Assembly (NCBI GenBank): GCA_003427395.1
Contig: BFEA01000453.1
Span: 78,599-118,388 of the forward strand
Direction: 5' to 3'
From: Chara braunii
Lineage: Eukaryota; Streptophyta; Charophyceae; Charales; Characeae
Length of the DNA stretch: 39,790 nt
This document shows positions 20,498 through 30,990 of this stretch, in pieces (within the stretch, counting starts at the first letter, position 1; every line of letters starts with the position of its first letter). Under the pieces are notes generated by a model, which saw nothing but the letters and a program-made list of their open reading frames with translations, did not search any database and was not told the DNA's origin. The position numbers and the translations under genes were made by a program.

Positions 20498-20527
20498 AAA
20501 TACCCTTGTACCCTTACAAGGGTATTT
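20498..20527. repeat. LTR-start palindrome, copy B
   Basis: AAATACCCTT and AAGGGTATTT as in copy A, but separated by GTACCCTTAC. A second partial CCCTT has been inserted between the arms. Confidence 0.85.
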
Positions 20528-21099
20528 GGCGTGTTTTCTGCAATTCACACCAATGTGGTCTCGTCCGCTTGACGGCACACGTGCATGAGGAAGCTCAGGG
20601 TCTCGCCCAGGTAAGCGGAGCAAGCAGAGTGTCTACGGCAAGGCGCAACCATGTGTGGTATGGGTGTGCGCGGCATTGTAGGTCAAAGGGATACGCAACT
20701 CCTTGTTCCCTTACTCTTTCAATGTTCCTCGCGTTTATATTTATATTTATTATTATTATTATTCCTACTTTATTTTTTCTATTATGGCTCGGCGATCGGT
20801 TCCGAGGCTGGTGTCGGGTCCGACTCGTCTGGCTCAGCTGCTTCTCCGTCGGGTCGAGGTGGTTGACACCGCTGTCGAGGACCTTTGATCACACGCCTCC
20901 GTTGGCGGCCGCGCTCGAGTTCCTGCGTGTCCTGGACGCAGACAAAATTTCCTCTATCCGCCCATCTTGAAACTCGGACCGGGCGAGTTCAGTAGTGATG
21001 TTAGTTTTGGGAGTGAAGGGGTGTACGAGGAGGTAGACGGAAAATAAGGTTTACGGATGTTCTTTGTGAAGGTTATGGTAGAAAGCAGGAAATTGCGAA

Positions 21100-21488
21100 T
21101 CTCGCTCGTTTCTTAATGAAATCAAGTGAGAGAAGAAGGTAAATTCAGATTTTTATATTAGGCGAATCCGTTTTTGATGTGAGTTTTTGGTCCAGGTTAG
21201 TAGATTAGGAGGTTAGCAGAGAATATCGTGCGTGGGAGCTTCGCGAAGGTGGACATGGTCGTGTGAGAAAAGCAAAGATCTCGCTCGTTTCCCGATGAAA
21301 ACGAGCGAGAGAGGAGTCATTTCAGAGGTTATGAGGGATGGCGAACCTGATTATGAAGTCAGTTTCGACGTTAAGTTAGTATAAGAGAAGATTGTAGGAA
21401 GGAGGTTACCCGGAGGTAGCGGGATCTGCAGACAGGGAAGCAGCGTGTAACGGAGATTCCACTCGTTTCTTGATCAAATCGAGTGGAA
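21100..21488 (+). repeat. Type-I hairpin trio, copy B
   Basis: First: TCTCGCTCG (21100-21108) with CAAGTGAGA (21123-21131), one G-T wobble and one C-A mismatch. Second: TCTCGCTCGTTT (21279-21290) with AAACGAGCGAGA (21299-21310), perfect. Third: TTCCACTCG (21457-21465) with CGAGTGGAA (21480-21488), perfect 9 bp where copy A has T-G wobbles. Confidence 0.8.
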
Positions 21489-23034
21489 GAAAGTGGTAGG
21501 ATGGAGTTTTTAGGCACCACGAATCAGTTGGAGAACTCAAATTTCAAGCTTAGTGGATGGGTTTTGCGCAACAGACAACAGGAGTTGCGCTCGGAGAAGA
21601 AGTTAGTGAAGTACTGATGAATCTAGTCGTGTGCCAGCGGTTGGTTCATTCGAGATTTTGCCCATTAAAATCGATTAAAGTACCGCGCAGCCAGTCATGG
21701 GGTTGGTGACTTACCTGTGAGCCGATGCGTTGCCCAACCTATCGATGGAAGTAGCGCCTCTCTATCTCTCTGCTTGCGTGGCAAGCTGCAATGCACATTT
21801 GCATGTTCCTGCGAAAGATTCATTTCGATTGCCCATCCTATCGAAGGCGGTAGTTCCATTTTTGATCGTACGTACGTGGTAGATTTGACCAATGTGGTTC
21901 TTGAATTATCATTTTCATTCATCCTTTGTTTGATAATGCAGTAGTGATCCATGTTAACTGATGACAATTTTCCCCATTGGCTTTGTTGATTTCAAACAGG
22001 GATCGTGTAAATTTGCCCGATATCTCAGCTGACTACATTGGGTAGAGATGGGCAGATAGTAAGTGAGGCTGGTTCAAGGGGAAAAAAAGTCTTACGTATG
22101 ACGCCTGTCGCCTTGTTGCTCGTATTACCATTTGCGATCAGCAAGCTGTTGGTCACTATCCTGATTGCTCGAACCTGGTCTTTGTCAAGGTCAGGCGTTG
22201 TGCAAGGTTCGGCGTGTCGAAGCTTGTTGATCAAATACGATACTGAAAAGCCAGGGATAAAGGAATAGCGGATGTAGATAGTCGAGGTGGTCATAGTGCG
22301 AGGGCTAGGAAGAGAGGGACATGGAGAATAGACAAAGTGCATGTCCAAGTCAAGGCAACGATATTGGTAAGGACAAATCACATTGCATTTTCTTGACGGG
22401 AGGTTTATCTTATGTTTTGCATTTTTTTATGGGTAAAGTCACAGGGTGTGGTGTCTACTCCACGACTTGGTTCCTCCTACCTGTGTGCTGCCATATCATG
22501 TGACTGATGAAATCATGAAACAACTGTTGATGAGGTGCCGACGTTGTGCCTTTCGGGTCAGCTACTGTCTTGGGCTAAGGGGTGGAGTGATCTGTCTGGT
22601 TAAGCTCGTTAGCAACCGGGACTTCAGCGTGCTAAATAACTACATAGGGATTTTTTCCTCATACCCAGTTTCATTGAGAGGCAGGCATTGTTGTGTCTGT
22701 GTTGGAGCTTCTGCCGCTTGGGCCAACTGCAGAGAGGAAAAGATGAAGATGGTGACGAGTAATTACTCTTTACAGAGAACGAAGGAAAGTACAACTGCAG
22801 TTCAAGAAGCTAGGACTTTGCGACGTCTCAGTAACTCATCTCATGAAGACTAAGACTGTTGGTTTGTGGAGGGCTGCTCACGCCGCGTTCGACTGAAGTG
22901 CAGAGGAGGTTGCAACCAACTAAATTGTTGTTGTTGGGAAGTTGAGTATGGTCGGACTGCTCAACACGATGTTGCTGCAGTGAAGAGAAGTGAAGGTGTT
23001 GTTTGACGTCATTCTTTGGGTGTGAGTGTTGACT

Positions 23035-23112
23035 TTGTGGAGAGTCCGCCCTCTGATTGCGGGAGCTCTGCCGGAACCTAGGCGAGGTTCTGAAGGCAGA
23101 GAACTCTCAGGT
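23035..23112 (+). repeat. Conserved LTR block, copy B (5'-truncated)
   Basis: Starts at GTGGAGAGTCCGCCC, so the GGCGGCAGGCGGG part seen in A and M is deleted. It contains GAACCT...AGGTTC (6-bp arms) and ends CTCAGGTATGTCTTC, a good-looking 5' splice donor. Confidence 0.7.
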
Positions 23113-23362
23113 ATGTCTTCTTCCGATTGTATGAACCCACTATACTCCTGTTTAACTGTGTCCCTTTAGTTTGACTGTTGTATGTATGTGTTCCCCTATG
23201 ACTTTTGCTTTCTTTTCATGACTCAATCAAACTAAATAGAAGAAATGTGTGAGAGCGAAGCTTAAGTTTCCTCTTTACTCTGACGGAAAGTAGACTAAGG
23301 GATGAACTGGGGGAAGGTGAGAGGAAGGCAGTTTGCATGCGTTTGACCGGGTCAATCAAGGA

Positions 23363-23978
23363 CTGGGTATTGTTTCTAAGTTGAATGGCCCAGGGCTATG
23401 TTTGTTTGGCTGTTTTTTTTAGGGTTAGGCATTGTTTTTAAGTTGAAAGGCCTGATTGCTTTATTTATTTATGAGGGTTTGTCTGGCAGAAGGGTTTAAT
23501 CTCTTGTTTCATTCTAAGGGAGGATTCTGAGTCTATGACTAAGCATTGTTTCTAAGCTAAATGGTTTAGCCTGAAGTCACGCGGATAACTATAAACTGAG
23601 TATAAAAGATAAATAGTTTATTTATATTTGCATGTGAACTGGCAGTTGGACATTGTTTCTAAGCTGAATGGTCCAACGCTAAGCCATATTATTAAGAAGA
23701 AAAGGGAAACTACAAAATCTAATTGGAAGTAGTCTGGGCAAACTGAGCATTGTTTCCAAGCCGAATAACTCAATCCCTTGCCCATATTTTCATCTTTTTT
23801 TTAGAACAACTTAAAAAATTATTAAATTTTAGGTATTAAACAGTTCAAGGGACTAAATACTATTTCTAAGCTGAATAATTTAGTCATATGTCCAACGAAG
23901 AGAAAAGTAGTTGTGCAATCTGTTTGTGTTTATTCTAAGGCATGCTAGATATTGTTTCTAAGTTGAATGATCTAGCAT
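23363..23978 (+). repeat. Type-II hairpin array, seven units, copy B
   Basis: Loop is GTTTCTAAGCTG or a near variant. Arms: CTGGG with CCCAG (23363-23393), TTAGG with CCTGA (23425-23455, one T-G), CTAAG with TTTAG (23539-23569, one G-T), GTTGGA with TCCAAC (23645-23677), TGAG with CTCA (23743-23773), GACTAAAT with ATTTAGTC (23851-23885), and ATGCTAGA with TCTAGCAT (23942-23978). The last two have 8-bp variable stems that are perfectly complementary yet unrelated to the other units. Confidence 0.9.
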
Positions 23979-24273
23979 AATGCCATATGTAAGTTAGGTA
24001 TAAGGGATAAATCATTTGAAGGTTTCATGAACTAATCAATGATAAATTCACTTCGGGAATGGTGAGAGTACTTACCAATGTGGTTTGGCCTTGCATGTGA
24101 TTGAGTGAGATCACTGCTTAGTCCGAGTTTCAATTTGATAGATAGTTGTTTTGGTTGTTCGCTACACATTCTAGAGCCACAGAAGTTAGATCAATTCTTG
24201 CGGTTGAGCTATGTTTTGTTTACTTAGGGTCAAGTCTTGCATTTTCTGGGATCTTTTGTTATACCAGATCTTG

Positions 24274-24890
24274 TATAAATCTTTGTAAGTTACTTTCTCT
24301 ACGGGAAGTGCTGCCGAAATTTTCACAAAATCAAAGAGTTTGTTCGATTTTGACTTTTCAAAGTCCAACTTGTCTAAATTTATATATGGCTTAGTAAAAA
24401 TATGAAAAGTCTACTTTTCTAAAGGGAGTACTGCCCAAATTTTTCCTAATTCAGAGAGTTAGAGAAAATTGAATTTTGAGAAGTCAAAGTTATTTTTAGA
24501 TTCTGAACTTAGCTTTATATAAATTTTAGAAAACTACTTTCTCTACGGAAAACGCTGTCAAAATTTCAACAAATCTAGGGAGTTAGTTAAATTTTGTCTT
24601 GATATGAATTCAAGTCTTATGTTTGAGTTCATATCTAACTTAGTATAAATTTGTGAAGCCTATCTTTCTAAAGGAGATGTTACCCAAAATTTTACTAATT
24701 CAGGGAGTTAGACAGAATTTGACTTTCTATAATTAAAGATTATTTTATTTTTCGTAATGTGTTTAGTATAAATTTTAAAATGCATTTTTCCTAAGGGAAA
24801 CACTACAGAGATTTTCTTAGTTTAAACTTTAAAGGAGATAGATTATATTTTGACAGGTGACGATTCTGACAATCCACCCTTAATAGGAGA
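24274..24890 (+). repeat. Five ~123 bp tandem units, copy B
   Basis: Landmarks TATAAA (or TAAAAA) at 24274, 24395, 24518, 24644 and 24767. All units are diverged from one another, unlike the homogeneous run in M. Each retains the dyad region (for example CTTTTCTAAAGGGAGTACTGCCC). Confidence 0.85.
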
Positions 24891-26559
24891 GATGTTGCCA
24901 TAGGTCTACCTTTTCTTGGACACTGGTTTCGACGTAGACTTAAATTTAGCTACCAAGATAATCTTGAATGAGAATGCGCTATGGAGATTCATTCCCCATA
25001 CACTGATAGTCAAACCTTGAGAATTGACCTGTCTTGTGTTATAGGTCCTTCGTTGATTGATTCGATTAAGGATTTGGATTAGATTCAGCTCGATCCCACG
25101 AGGATCATCTTCTGTTATCACTGATAACATGACGGTTGGTTGATCGTCGACTTGTCGGCTCACGATACAACTTTGTTCATACCTGTACCTCAACTTGATG
25201 CCTTAGCCCTGATATTTGATATGTTTTTTTTAGGGTTTTAACCAAATTTTTTTAATGACTATTATAAATAACTTATGAGATTTTATGGAAAGTTTGACAA
25301 TGGATGAAGCTTGGTTATGTGAGGCATGGGGTGATTTAGAGGGAACAATAAAGTTGACCACCTTGGTGTATGGCAATATGACGTTCGTCTGTGTTTGTGT
25401 CTTATACAGGTTAGTGTCTTGGAGCCAGTGTACGGGCCTTACTTTGGAGGTAGTGAGAACGACAACCATGTGTCGCACGATCTGTATACCTGATGGGTTT
25501 ATTTTTCCCTTCTTTTATTTTATCTCGAGTTATGATTTAATATGGGTATTGGGATGCTTGTTTATTTATTGTGTGATTTTGCTAGTTAATTTTTATAGTT
25601 GGACGTTAAAGTCCATGACAAATGTCAAAATCAAACCCCTTGATTTCTCTCCGGGCCCTAGATGATAAAGGTTATCTCCAAGGCCTCAAGAGACGATTGC
25701 CACCACAGGCACGAACTTGTGTACCACCCACTCTCCGCAGGGTGCAAAAGAGGGTGTGGCTCTCAACCGCACTTGGCGGTTGTCTAGCGTCGAGAGATTA
25801 ACCCTTCAAGGTGCGTGTCAGCCGACATTTGAGTGTCGAACGCGACTCTTGAGATTATCAAAGACCGTGTGATTATGGGTATTATATAGTACGCTATCAT
25901 TGCGGCTGCTCGCATATGCTTGCATTGCTAATCGATATGGGAAGACTCTGCCTCTACGAGGTTTTATACCGAGTTTCACGTGTGTCGCCTATCCGATTTC
26001 CACATCGGAAGGTTATGGAATGCCTACAAAAGGGAGTAGGAGTGTTGTTGTGTTGTTTTGTTTCGTGTCGTTCCATGCATGTGTGTGTATGTGTGTGCGT
26101 TTTAATTTTTATGTTTTAAGTGTGGTGCAACGTGTGGTAAGTGGGATGTGTCCTAGTCGACCGACGACGAGTCGCGCTTCAGACTTCAGCCCCCCAGTGC
26201 GTCGGTTCCCGTGTGGGTCCGATAGAGGCATAATACCACACTTATCCCCTATGCTACAACGGACGAGAAACGCCCTGGGTCGGTCCTCCTCTGCGGTTGG
26301 AATTGATTAGCTTTCATACTGTGGAATGGTAGCTCGACAGGGATACGCCCACAGAAGGGAGTTGACAGCTCCTGCAGGTGGAGGTAAAGTTGTACCTCGC
26401 ATTGACCCTATCTTGTCGTAGGAGCTTACGAGAGGTATGGCTGGCGCACTCGGCAAGAGCGTCTTGCGGAAGCTCCATGTGTATCGAGACGACGTAGACC
26501 AACTTTTGCGTGACGCGGCGGAGAGGGTCACGCCTTGCGAGGGACCGGTGCGCTCGACA

Positions 26560-26563
26560 GTGT
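26560..26563. repeat. Right target-site duplication, outer LTR element (GTGT)
   Basis: Follows the CGACA end of the 3' LTR. Differs from the left copy GCGT by one CpG-type transition. Confidence 0.55.
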
Positions 26564-27264
26564 TGAGATTGCGAACACAAATCATGAACATGTGCACGTC
26601 CAGCGACCCGTATACAAAATGAAAGAGATGCAAGTGCATCGTCGGCACATTCAACGCTCTCATAACCCGAGTTCCCGTTTCATCAACAACAGGTTGTCGT
26701 CCCACCCGATTATCAACTAAGGTAGACTCCGACACTTCGGGGGAACCAAAAGAAGGTAGTTTTCGCAGCATGGCTCTTTATTCTCTTGAATGTAGATTCA
26801 ACACAGTCTTCTTTTGAATCGCCTGTAACGTTATCATCCTCATCATCGACAAATGTAAGGTTAATAGGCCTACCCAACAGACCTCGACGTGAACCATCCC
26901 CATCAACACAACAATCGTCACCTCCCCCCCCTCCACAACCATATTCTCAGCATCAGTAAGGGTATTTCCTTGCTAACGTCCACGTTCAACTTCACAAAAA
27001 ACAGCATAATCGCCCCGAGCATGTTCACTTTTAAGGTTTACCGATCTCTCATCATTTTTATTTTTCTTCGACCTTTCCGAATATTCAGCTCCAACTTTTG
27101 ACGTAATATTCGGATCATATTGAGTGATATTGTTGATTCTCATTACTTTCCTCTTAACACGAGCATCGTAGGTATGGCGCATTCGGGAGTCGCTTGCGAA
27201 GAAAGAATAGAACGAAATTAATCGGAATGCCAATGATCGATAAAAAAAAAAGAACAACTCATCT
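26564..27264 (-). pseudogene. Decayed coding relic, proximal half (downstream of the Helitron helicase)
   Basis: One minus-strand frame is open from 27392 down to the LTR junction at 26564 except for a single TAG at 26973-26975. It overlaps the end of the helicase gene in another frame, so real coding probably begins after 27264. Recognisable-looking runs include RMRHTYDARVKRKVMRIN, SEHARGDYAVFCEVERGR and VMRALNVPTMHLHLFHFVYG. I know no family for it. The frame continues into 1550-1444 when the retrotransposon is removed, which argues that this was one gene before the insertion. It could be a second Helitron ORF, the N-terminal part of another element, or a captured host gene fragment. Confidence 0.5.
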
Positions 27265-28650
27265 TCAAAGTTCATGATAAACAGTTTTATTCGTGAGAAA
27301 AATCTTATCAGGCAACGCAACACGGATGTTGTTGGGATGACAAACACACGACAAACCAACGTACAGTTGGTCATGTGTAAACCCCCCCGCACGGGATACA
27401 GTTTGTCCTTGCGACTTGTTAATCGTTACAACAAAAACAAAATGGACTGAAAATTGTCTCCCTAAGTCATTTGAACCCGATGGTATCACCATCGCTTGTC
27501 AGATCGATCTTGGGGATCAATATTGTCTTACCCGCGCGTATTATTGTCATTTTCAATAAATCATCATTAACGATCTTCTTCAGAATCAACCTTATATGGT
27601 TGCAAAGTCCTTGCTTCGAGGACAAATTTCGCAAAACAATCACGGGCGCACCAATTTTCAAGCGCAGCTTGTGAGGTGGAAGGCCCGATTCATTGAGAGA
27701 GTTTAAAAATTATTTCTCAATACCGAGTCCGGTATCATCCAAATCAGGATAATCAACACTGAAAATTTCACACACCTCCCCACAAAAACCGTCAAGAACA
27801 CGGTTGTTAACAGAACTCGCATCGTCATTAGAAAGGCATAAAACTAATTTATGCGAGAAATACTCAGCATCCCCCACGTGGGTGGACATATCCTCAAATG
27901 TCCATGAAATCAACTCATCAATCAGTTTATCCGTACAAATCTTAAGTAACAATCTGATTGCAGCACGTTCATTAGGAACAACATGAGAATGATTATCATT
28001 CCCAACACGAATCAAGAAGTGGGCATACATTCGTGTCATTTCATCATTGCCTAAGCTTAAGATTCATATATTTTCGGTCAGTTGATGAATCTTAAATTTT
28101 TTTCACAAAGGAGACATTTTTATCAATGCATCAATTTGTTGCGCTCACGATCTGTGTTTCACAACGAGCAACGCTTGTCGAAAATCCCCAGCAAGAAGTA
28201 GAACTTTTCCACGAAACGGCTCATCAGTGTTATAGAGGTCCCGAAGCATAATGTCAAGAGCTTCCAAATGAAACTTGTCACTCATCGGAGCCGTGTCCCA
28301 GACAATTAATTATGAACGGTGGATAAGCTTCGCAACATCACTTTGTTTCGAAATAAGGAGGGATGCGTGTTATCAGGTTTCAAAGGTGCGTGAAATCGTG
28401 AGTGAAACGTTCGACCCCCTGTCAAAAGAGTCGTCGTTATCCCACTTGACGCCACAACCAGTCCAATGGCAGAACGAGACCTGATGCCCACAAAAATCGT
28501 TTCAATGCAAAAAGTTTTTCTTGTTCCGGTCAGTGCATCGAGAAACGCACACAACTGTTTTTTCTCTTGCACAGCCCGAACAACTCTTTCCAGCAACACT
28601 CGTTGGTGTGGCCGAAGACGTCGAAATTTAGAGTTATATCTGAATTGCAT
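27265..28650 (-). pseudogene. Helitron PIF1-like helicase domain
   Basis: Motifs in order: degenerate Walker A ALTGTRKTF (normally GxxGxGKT), VASSGITTTLLTGGRTFHSRF, the D-APMSDKFHLEAL Walker B region near 28290-28250 (preceded by a frame change), LLAGDFRQALLVV near 28205-28165, LVLCLSNDDASSVNN (near 27840), GAPVIVLRNL, and TINKSQGQT (motif VI, about 27426-27400) with DQLYVGLS. This domain would unwind DNA during rolling-circle transposition. The Gly-to-Arg change in Walker A and stops between segments make it non-functional. Confidence 0.88.
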
Positions 28651-29458
28651 GTGAATCGGATCATACGATAAATCCTCGTTCAGAAATAGACGATATCGTT
28701 ATGTTCTCATAATGTCTTAGTTATATTCTCAACAATTGTTTACCCATCGGGTGTTGTATAATAAAGGCAGAACTGGCGGATGTTTTTTTTCAGACTCTTG
28801 TAAGATACGTGCAAGATGAAATAAGACTAACGATTGCAAAATGTTCGGCGGAACAATTTCATTGTTTGCACAATACTAAAAATCGTCACACATCTTATCC
28901 CAATGCCCTTCAAAGAAACAAATTGGATTGTTCACTGGACCAAAGGCGAGAACTATAGTAAACACTTCACGAACTTCTCCAGGCATTGTGGTTGTGTCTA
29001 TACATTGATCGTATGCATCGTCGGTTTGCAAAAGGTCCAATCAAAGACACACAAATTGGAAAGAATCGAATTCGACTCCGTCCACTGTACGAATTTCGGT
29101 GAAAGGGCGCACTCCACGAGAATGATCACGGTTTAGCAACACACGCAGATAAAAGCGTTCGCCTTGAGTGATCCTCACGTGATGCAATCGAGATATCTTT
29201 TCGAATGGACCACCGTGAAGATCCCATTTTCTTCGATTTTTCACTTATTGTGTTTGTTATTCCACACATGAGTATTAACGATCTCTGCATGCACAGAAAG
29301 TTTGTCTCTAGGAACATGTTTATTCAAAGAGTTGTGTTTCATCCATGCCGTCAATTTCGTTTTCGGGGGTCCATGCGAAACAATGTCATGCTCAGTGTCA
29401 TGTTCGAATTCCACCATTTGCATGTTTTCAATATTACCGGCAATTTTTTGACTACGGG

Positions 29459-30188
29459 TTATTGTTTCGCAAGGTCGAACTCAAATAGACGCCAACATGT
29501 CTCACATGTATCCACAACACTCATATCTTGATACAATTTGACTTCATCGATAAGCGCATTACCATCTTGCTCGCAAACCATAACACGATCACAGCCTTTG
29601 TACACGTACTTATACATGTACTTGCACGCCTTGATGTTAACACAATATTCAACATTCAAATGACAATTAAACCTCATTAGCAAGTATGGGTTATACGGGA
29701 CCACACAACGATTATCATAAACGACACTATTTTGAACAATCGTAAAACCACAGTCACTTGGTTTCCTTCTTCTATACGAAGGTTATATTTGTTCGTCTTT
29801 GAATGTTGTTGTCGAAATGAAGTCTTTTGGGAACCCTTTCGTGCATTCTCCGCCCTCCATACACGAAGCACCGTGTTTCTCCGTACCGCAAATCCTGTGC
29901 AACATGAACTTGACAACCCTTTCTCTCAATTCCCCTTCCAGAGGAATCACGACAAACACCACATTGTCAGCAATATCTGCATCCCGAAGTTCATTGTCCG
30001 GATGAAAGATAACAAATATTACATTCGTGTGGTGAAGCCCTTTTTGAAAATTTCACCACATACGACATTTCACTCACCCTACCAAAGATCCGTTTATTCT
30101 TTATCTCATCGATAGGTTGTGCAAGATAACCTTTGAACACTCTCACGAGAAGATCTGGCCTGTCGTTAGGACATTGACCTGACAACAA
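29459..30188 (-). pseudogene. Helitron Rep (HUH nuclease) segment
   Basis: Contains the HUH motif neighbourhood. In the frame ending FSKRASPHECNI the first His is present, but the frame shifts at that point and the second His is lost. From about 30036 the adjacent frame continues with VIFVIFHPDNELRDADIADN and then the VVKFMLHRICG and GGECTKGFPKDF boxes. HUH Rep would nick and join the transposon ends. Confidence 0.88.
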
Positions 30189-30537
30189 GGCTTGTTTGAT
30201 CTCCGGTCAGTTAGTATTGCACGTTATAGTGATAAAAAAGTATGGTTTTCCGAATCGTCTCACGATTGTCATTGTGTCGTGATATCTTTCACTCATATAT
30301 CGCCCCCTCCCCAAGTGAACATTGATGGTAAAACCACATTTGTCCCAACACCGTCACCACGTCGATTTTGTTCCACGACATCTCGTAAATCCTGATAATA
30401 CTCCAACCTCAACTTTTTTGGGTGAAATCGTACTCATTTCAAGTGGAAGGATTCAACTTTAGCGTATGCCATGCAATAAAACTTGTGGAAAAGACGCGCA
30501 ACATAAAGGAGGCAAGGTCTTCCTTGTGGTGTTTTGA

Positions 30538-30720
30538 TTTTTTTTTTTCCGTTTCCGTTCCCGATGACAAGTGGATTTCGCGTCCCCGAGAGATGTCTAA
30601 CGAGGCCCAGACTCTTTTTTTTTTTTTTTTTAAGAATGCCCAAACTCTTCGAATTCGGACAGTGGAACAAAAAAATAATAATAAAAAAATTCGGAGAGTG
30701 GAGAGTGGTGTAGCGAGACA
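30538..30720. other. T-rich tracts next to the Helitron 5' side
   Basis: Poly-T runs at 30538-30549 and 30615-30631 and an A-rich run at 30668-30689 surround the point where Helitron similarity stops. The frames through them give Lys- or Phe-rich peptides and are not genes. The tracts may mark old insertion or truncation points. Confidence 0.5.
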
Positions 30721-30822
30721 ATTGTGGTTTCTGACACCTACCCGCAGTTTTCTCCCGGGTGGAATCGGAGAGTGGAGAGTGAGGGCCTCGCCACACGGCA
30801 CACGAAACGAAAACAAAATGAG
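30691..30822 (+). repeat. Short repeat S, copies 1 and 2
   Basis: TCGGAGAGTGGAGAGT occurs at 30691-30706 (followed by GGTGTAGCGA) and 30765-30780. The 3' part 30781-30822 is the reverse complement of 39580-39622 with few differences. The first motif recurs in direct orientation at 39655-39680, immediately before the U6-like sequence. An ACTCTTCGAA(T/C)TCGGA word also recurs (30644-30659 and 39644-39659). Confidence 0.7.
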
Positions 30823-30909
30823 TTCACCTGCCCAAGGAAGGCGTCAAAATACACTGTTTACTTTTTATAGCAAACCGATGAACCTGACCATTTTCTTCGA
30901 AAGATGCAC

Positions 30910-30941
30910 TCGTTTTTTTTTGTTTTTTGTTTTTTTTTTCG
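30910..30941 (-). other. T-rich tract, candidate poly(A) end of the LINE
   Basis: Runs of T interrupted by single Gs. As read on the minus strand it is an A-rich tail about 390 bases downstream of the last LINE-like codons. It is the best candidate for the LINE 3' terminus. I could not find matching target-site duplications. Confidence 0.4.
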
Positions 30942-30990
30942 CAAATAAAGAATTAGAGGTCGGGAATCCCTCCACATCTCAACCCGGGTA

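Larger units (their letters stand above)
1551..26559 (+). mobile_element. ~25 kb Ty3/gypsy-type LTR retrotransposon, non-autonomous (TR-GAG/LARD-like), containing a nested LTR
   Basis: Two long collinear repeats (1551-7214 plus 14549-14574, and 20489-26559) share start TGTCG, end CGACA and order of landmarks. A PBS with the plant Ty3/gypsy core TGGCGCCGTTGCC follows the first LTR after two bases. The 5.9 kb internal region shows only a broken gag and zinc-knuckle relic. I found no protease, reverse transcriptase, RNase H or integrase motif. Giant LTRs with gag and no pol resemble the described TR-GAG and LARD classes of non-autonomous plant elements, which are mobilised in trans. In one hand-aligned stretch (A from about 5628, B from about 25285) I counted 17 differences in about 220 positions, so the insertion is not recent. 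It interrupts a relic that lies downstream of a Helitron gene. Confidence 0.88.
20489..26559 (+). repeat. 3' LTR (copy B), 6.07 kb
   Basis: Starts TGTCGTACC like copy A and ends GCGCTCGACA. Uninterrupted, and so the best reference for the family. Landmarks: start palindrome 20498-20527, short conserved frame 20783-20890, type-I hairpins 21100-21488, conserved block 23035-23110, seven type-II hairpins 23363-23978, five ~123 bp units 24274-24890, CACTCTCCGCAGGGTG box near 25730, TATA palindrome near 25880, and terminal block 26225-26559. Relative to A it has more type-II hairpins and 123-bp units but lacks the 347-bp duplication. Confidence 0.92.
27265..30523 (-). pseudogene. Helitron Rep/helicase gene, decayed
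   Basis: Rolling-circle transposon protein read in order on the minus strand through several frames. About 30523-30437 matches the GRLFHQ-Y..AYAKVES-RL segment of Helitron Rep. 30188-29991 has the DRPDLLVRVFKGYL run, then IFGRVSEMSYVVKFSKRASP, the HUH region. 29990-29460 has KGFPKDF, YRRR, NRCVVPYNPYL, HLNVEYC, KYMYKYVYKGCDR and the motif before WRLFEF. 29244-29041 has QGERFYLRVLL. 28650-27265 is the PIF1-type helicase. The protein-like region starts mid-Rep, so the N-terminus is missing or unrecognisable. The gene is inactive, with frameshifts, stops and damaged catalytic motifs. Helitron ends (5' TC, 3' hairpin and CTRR) were not found. Confidence 0.9.

Noticed and set aside
26889-27101. 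Plus-strand frame in the 26.9-27.1 kb segment
   Set aside because: Complement of the minus-strand relic, which has the longer frame and continuity with the other half.
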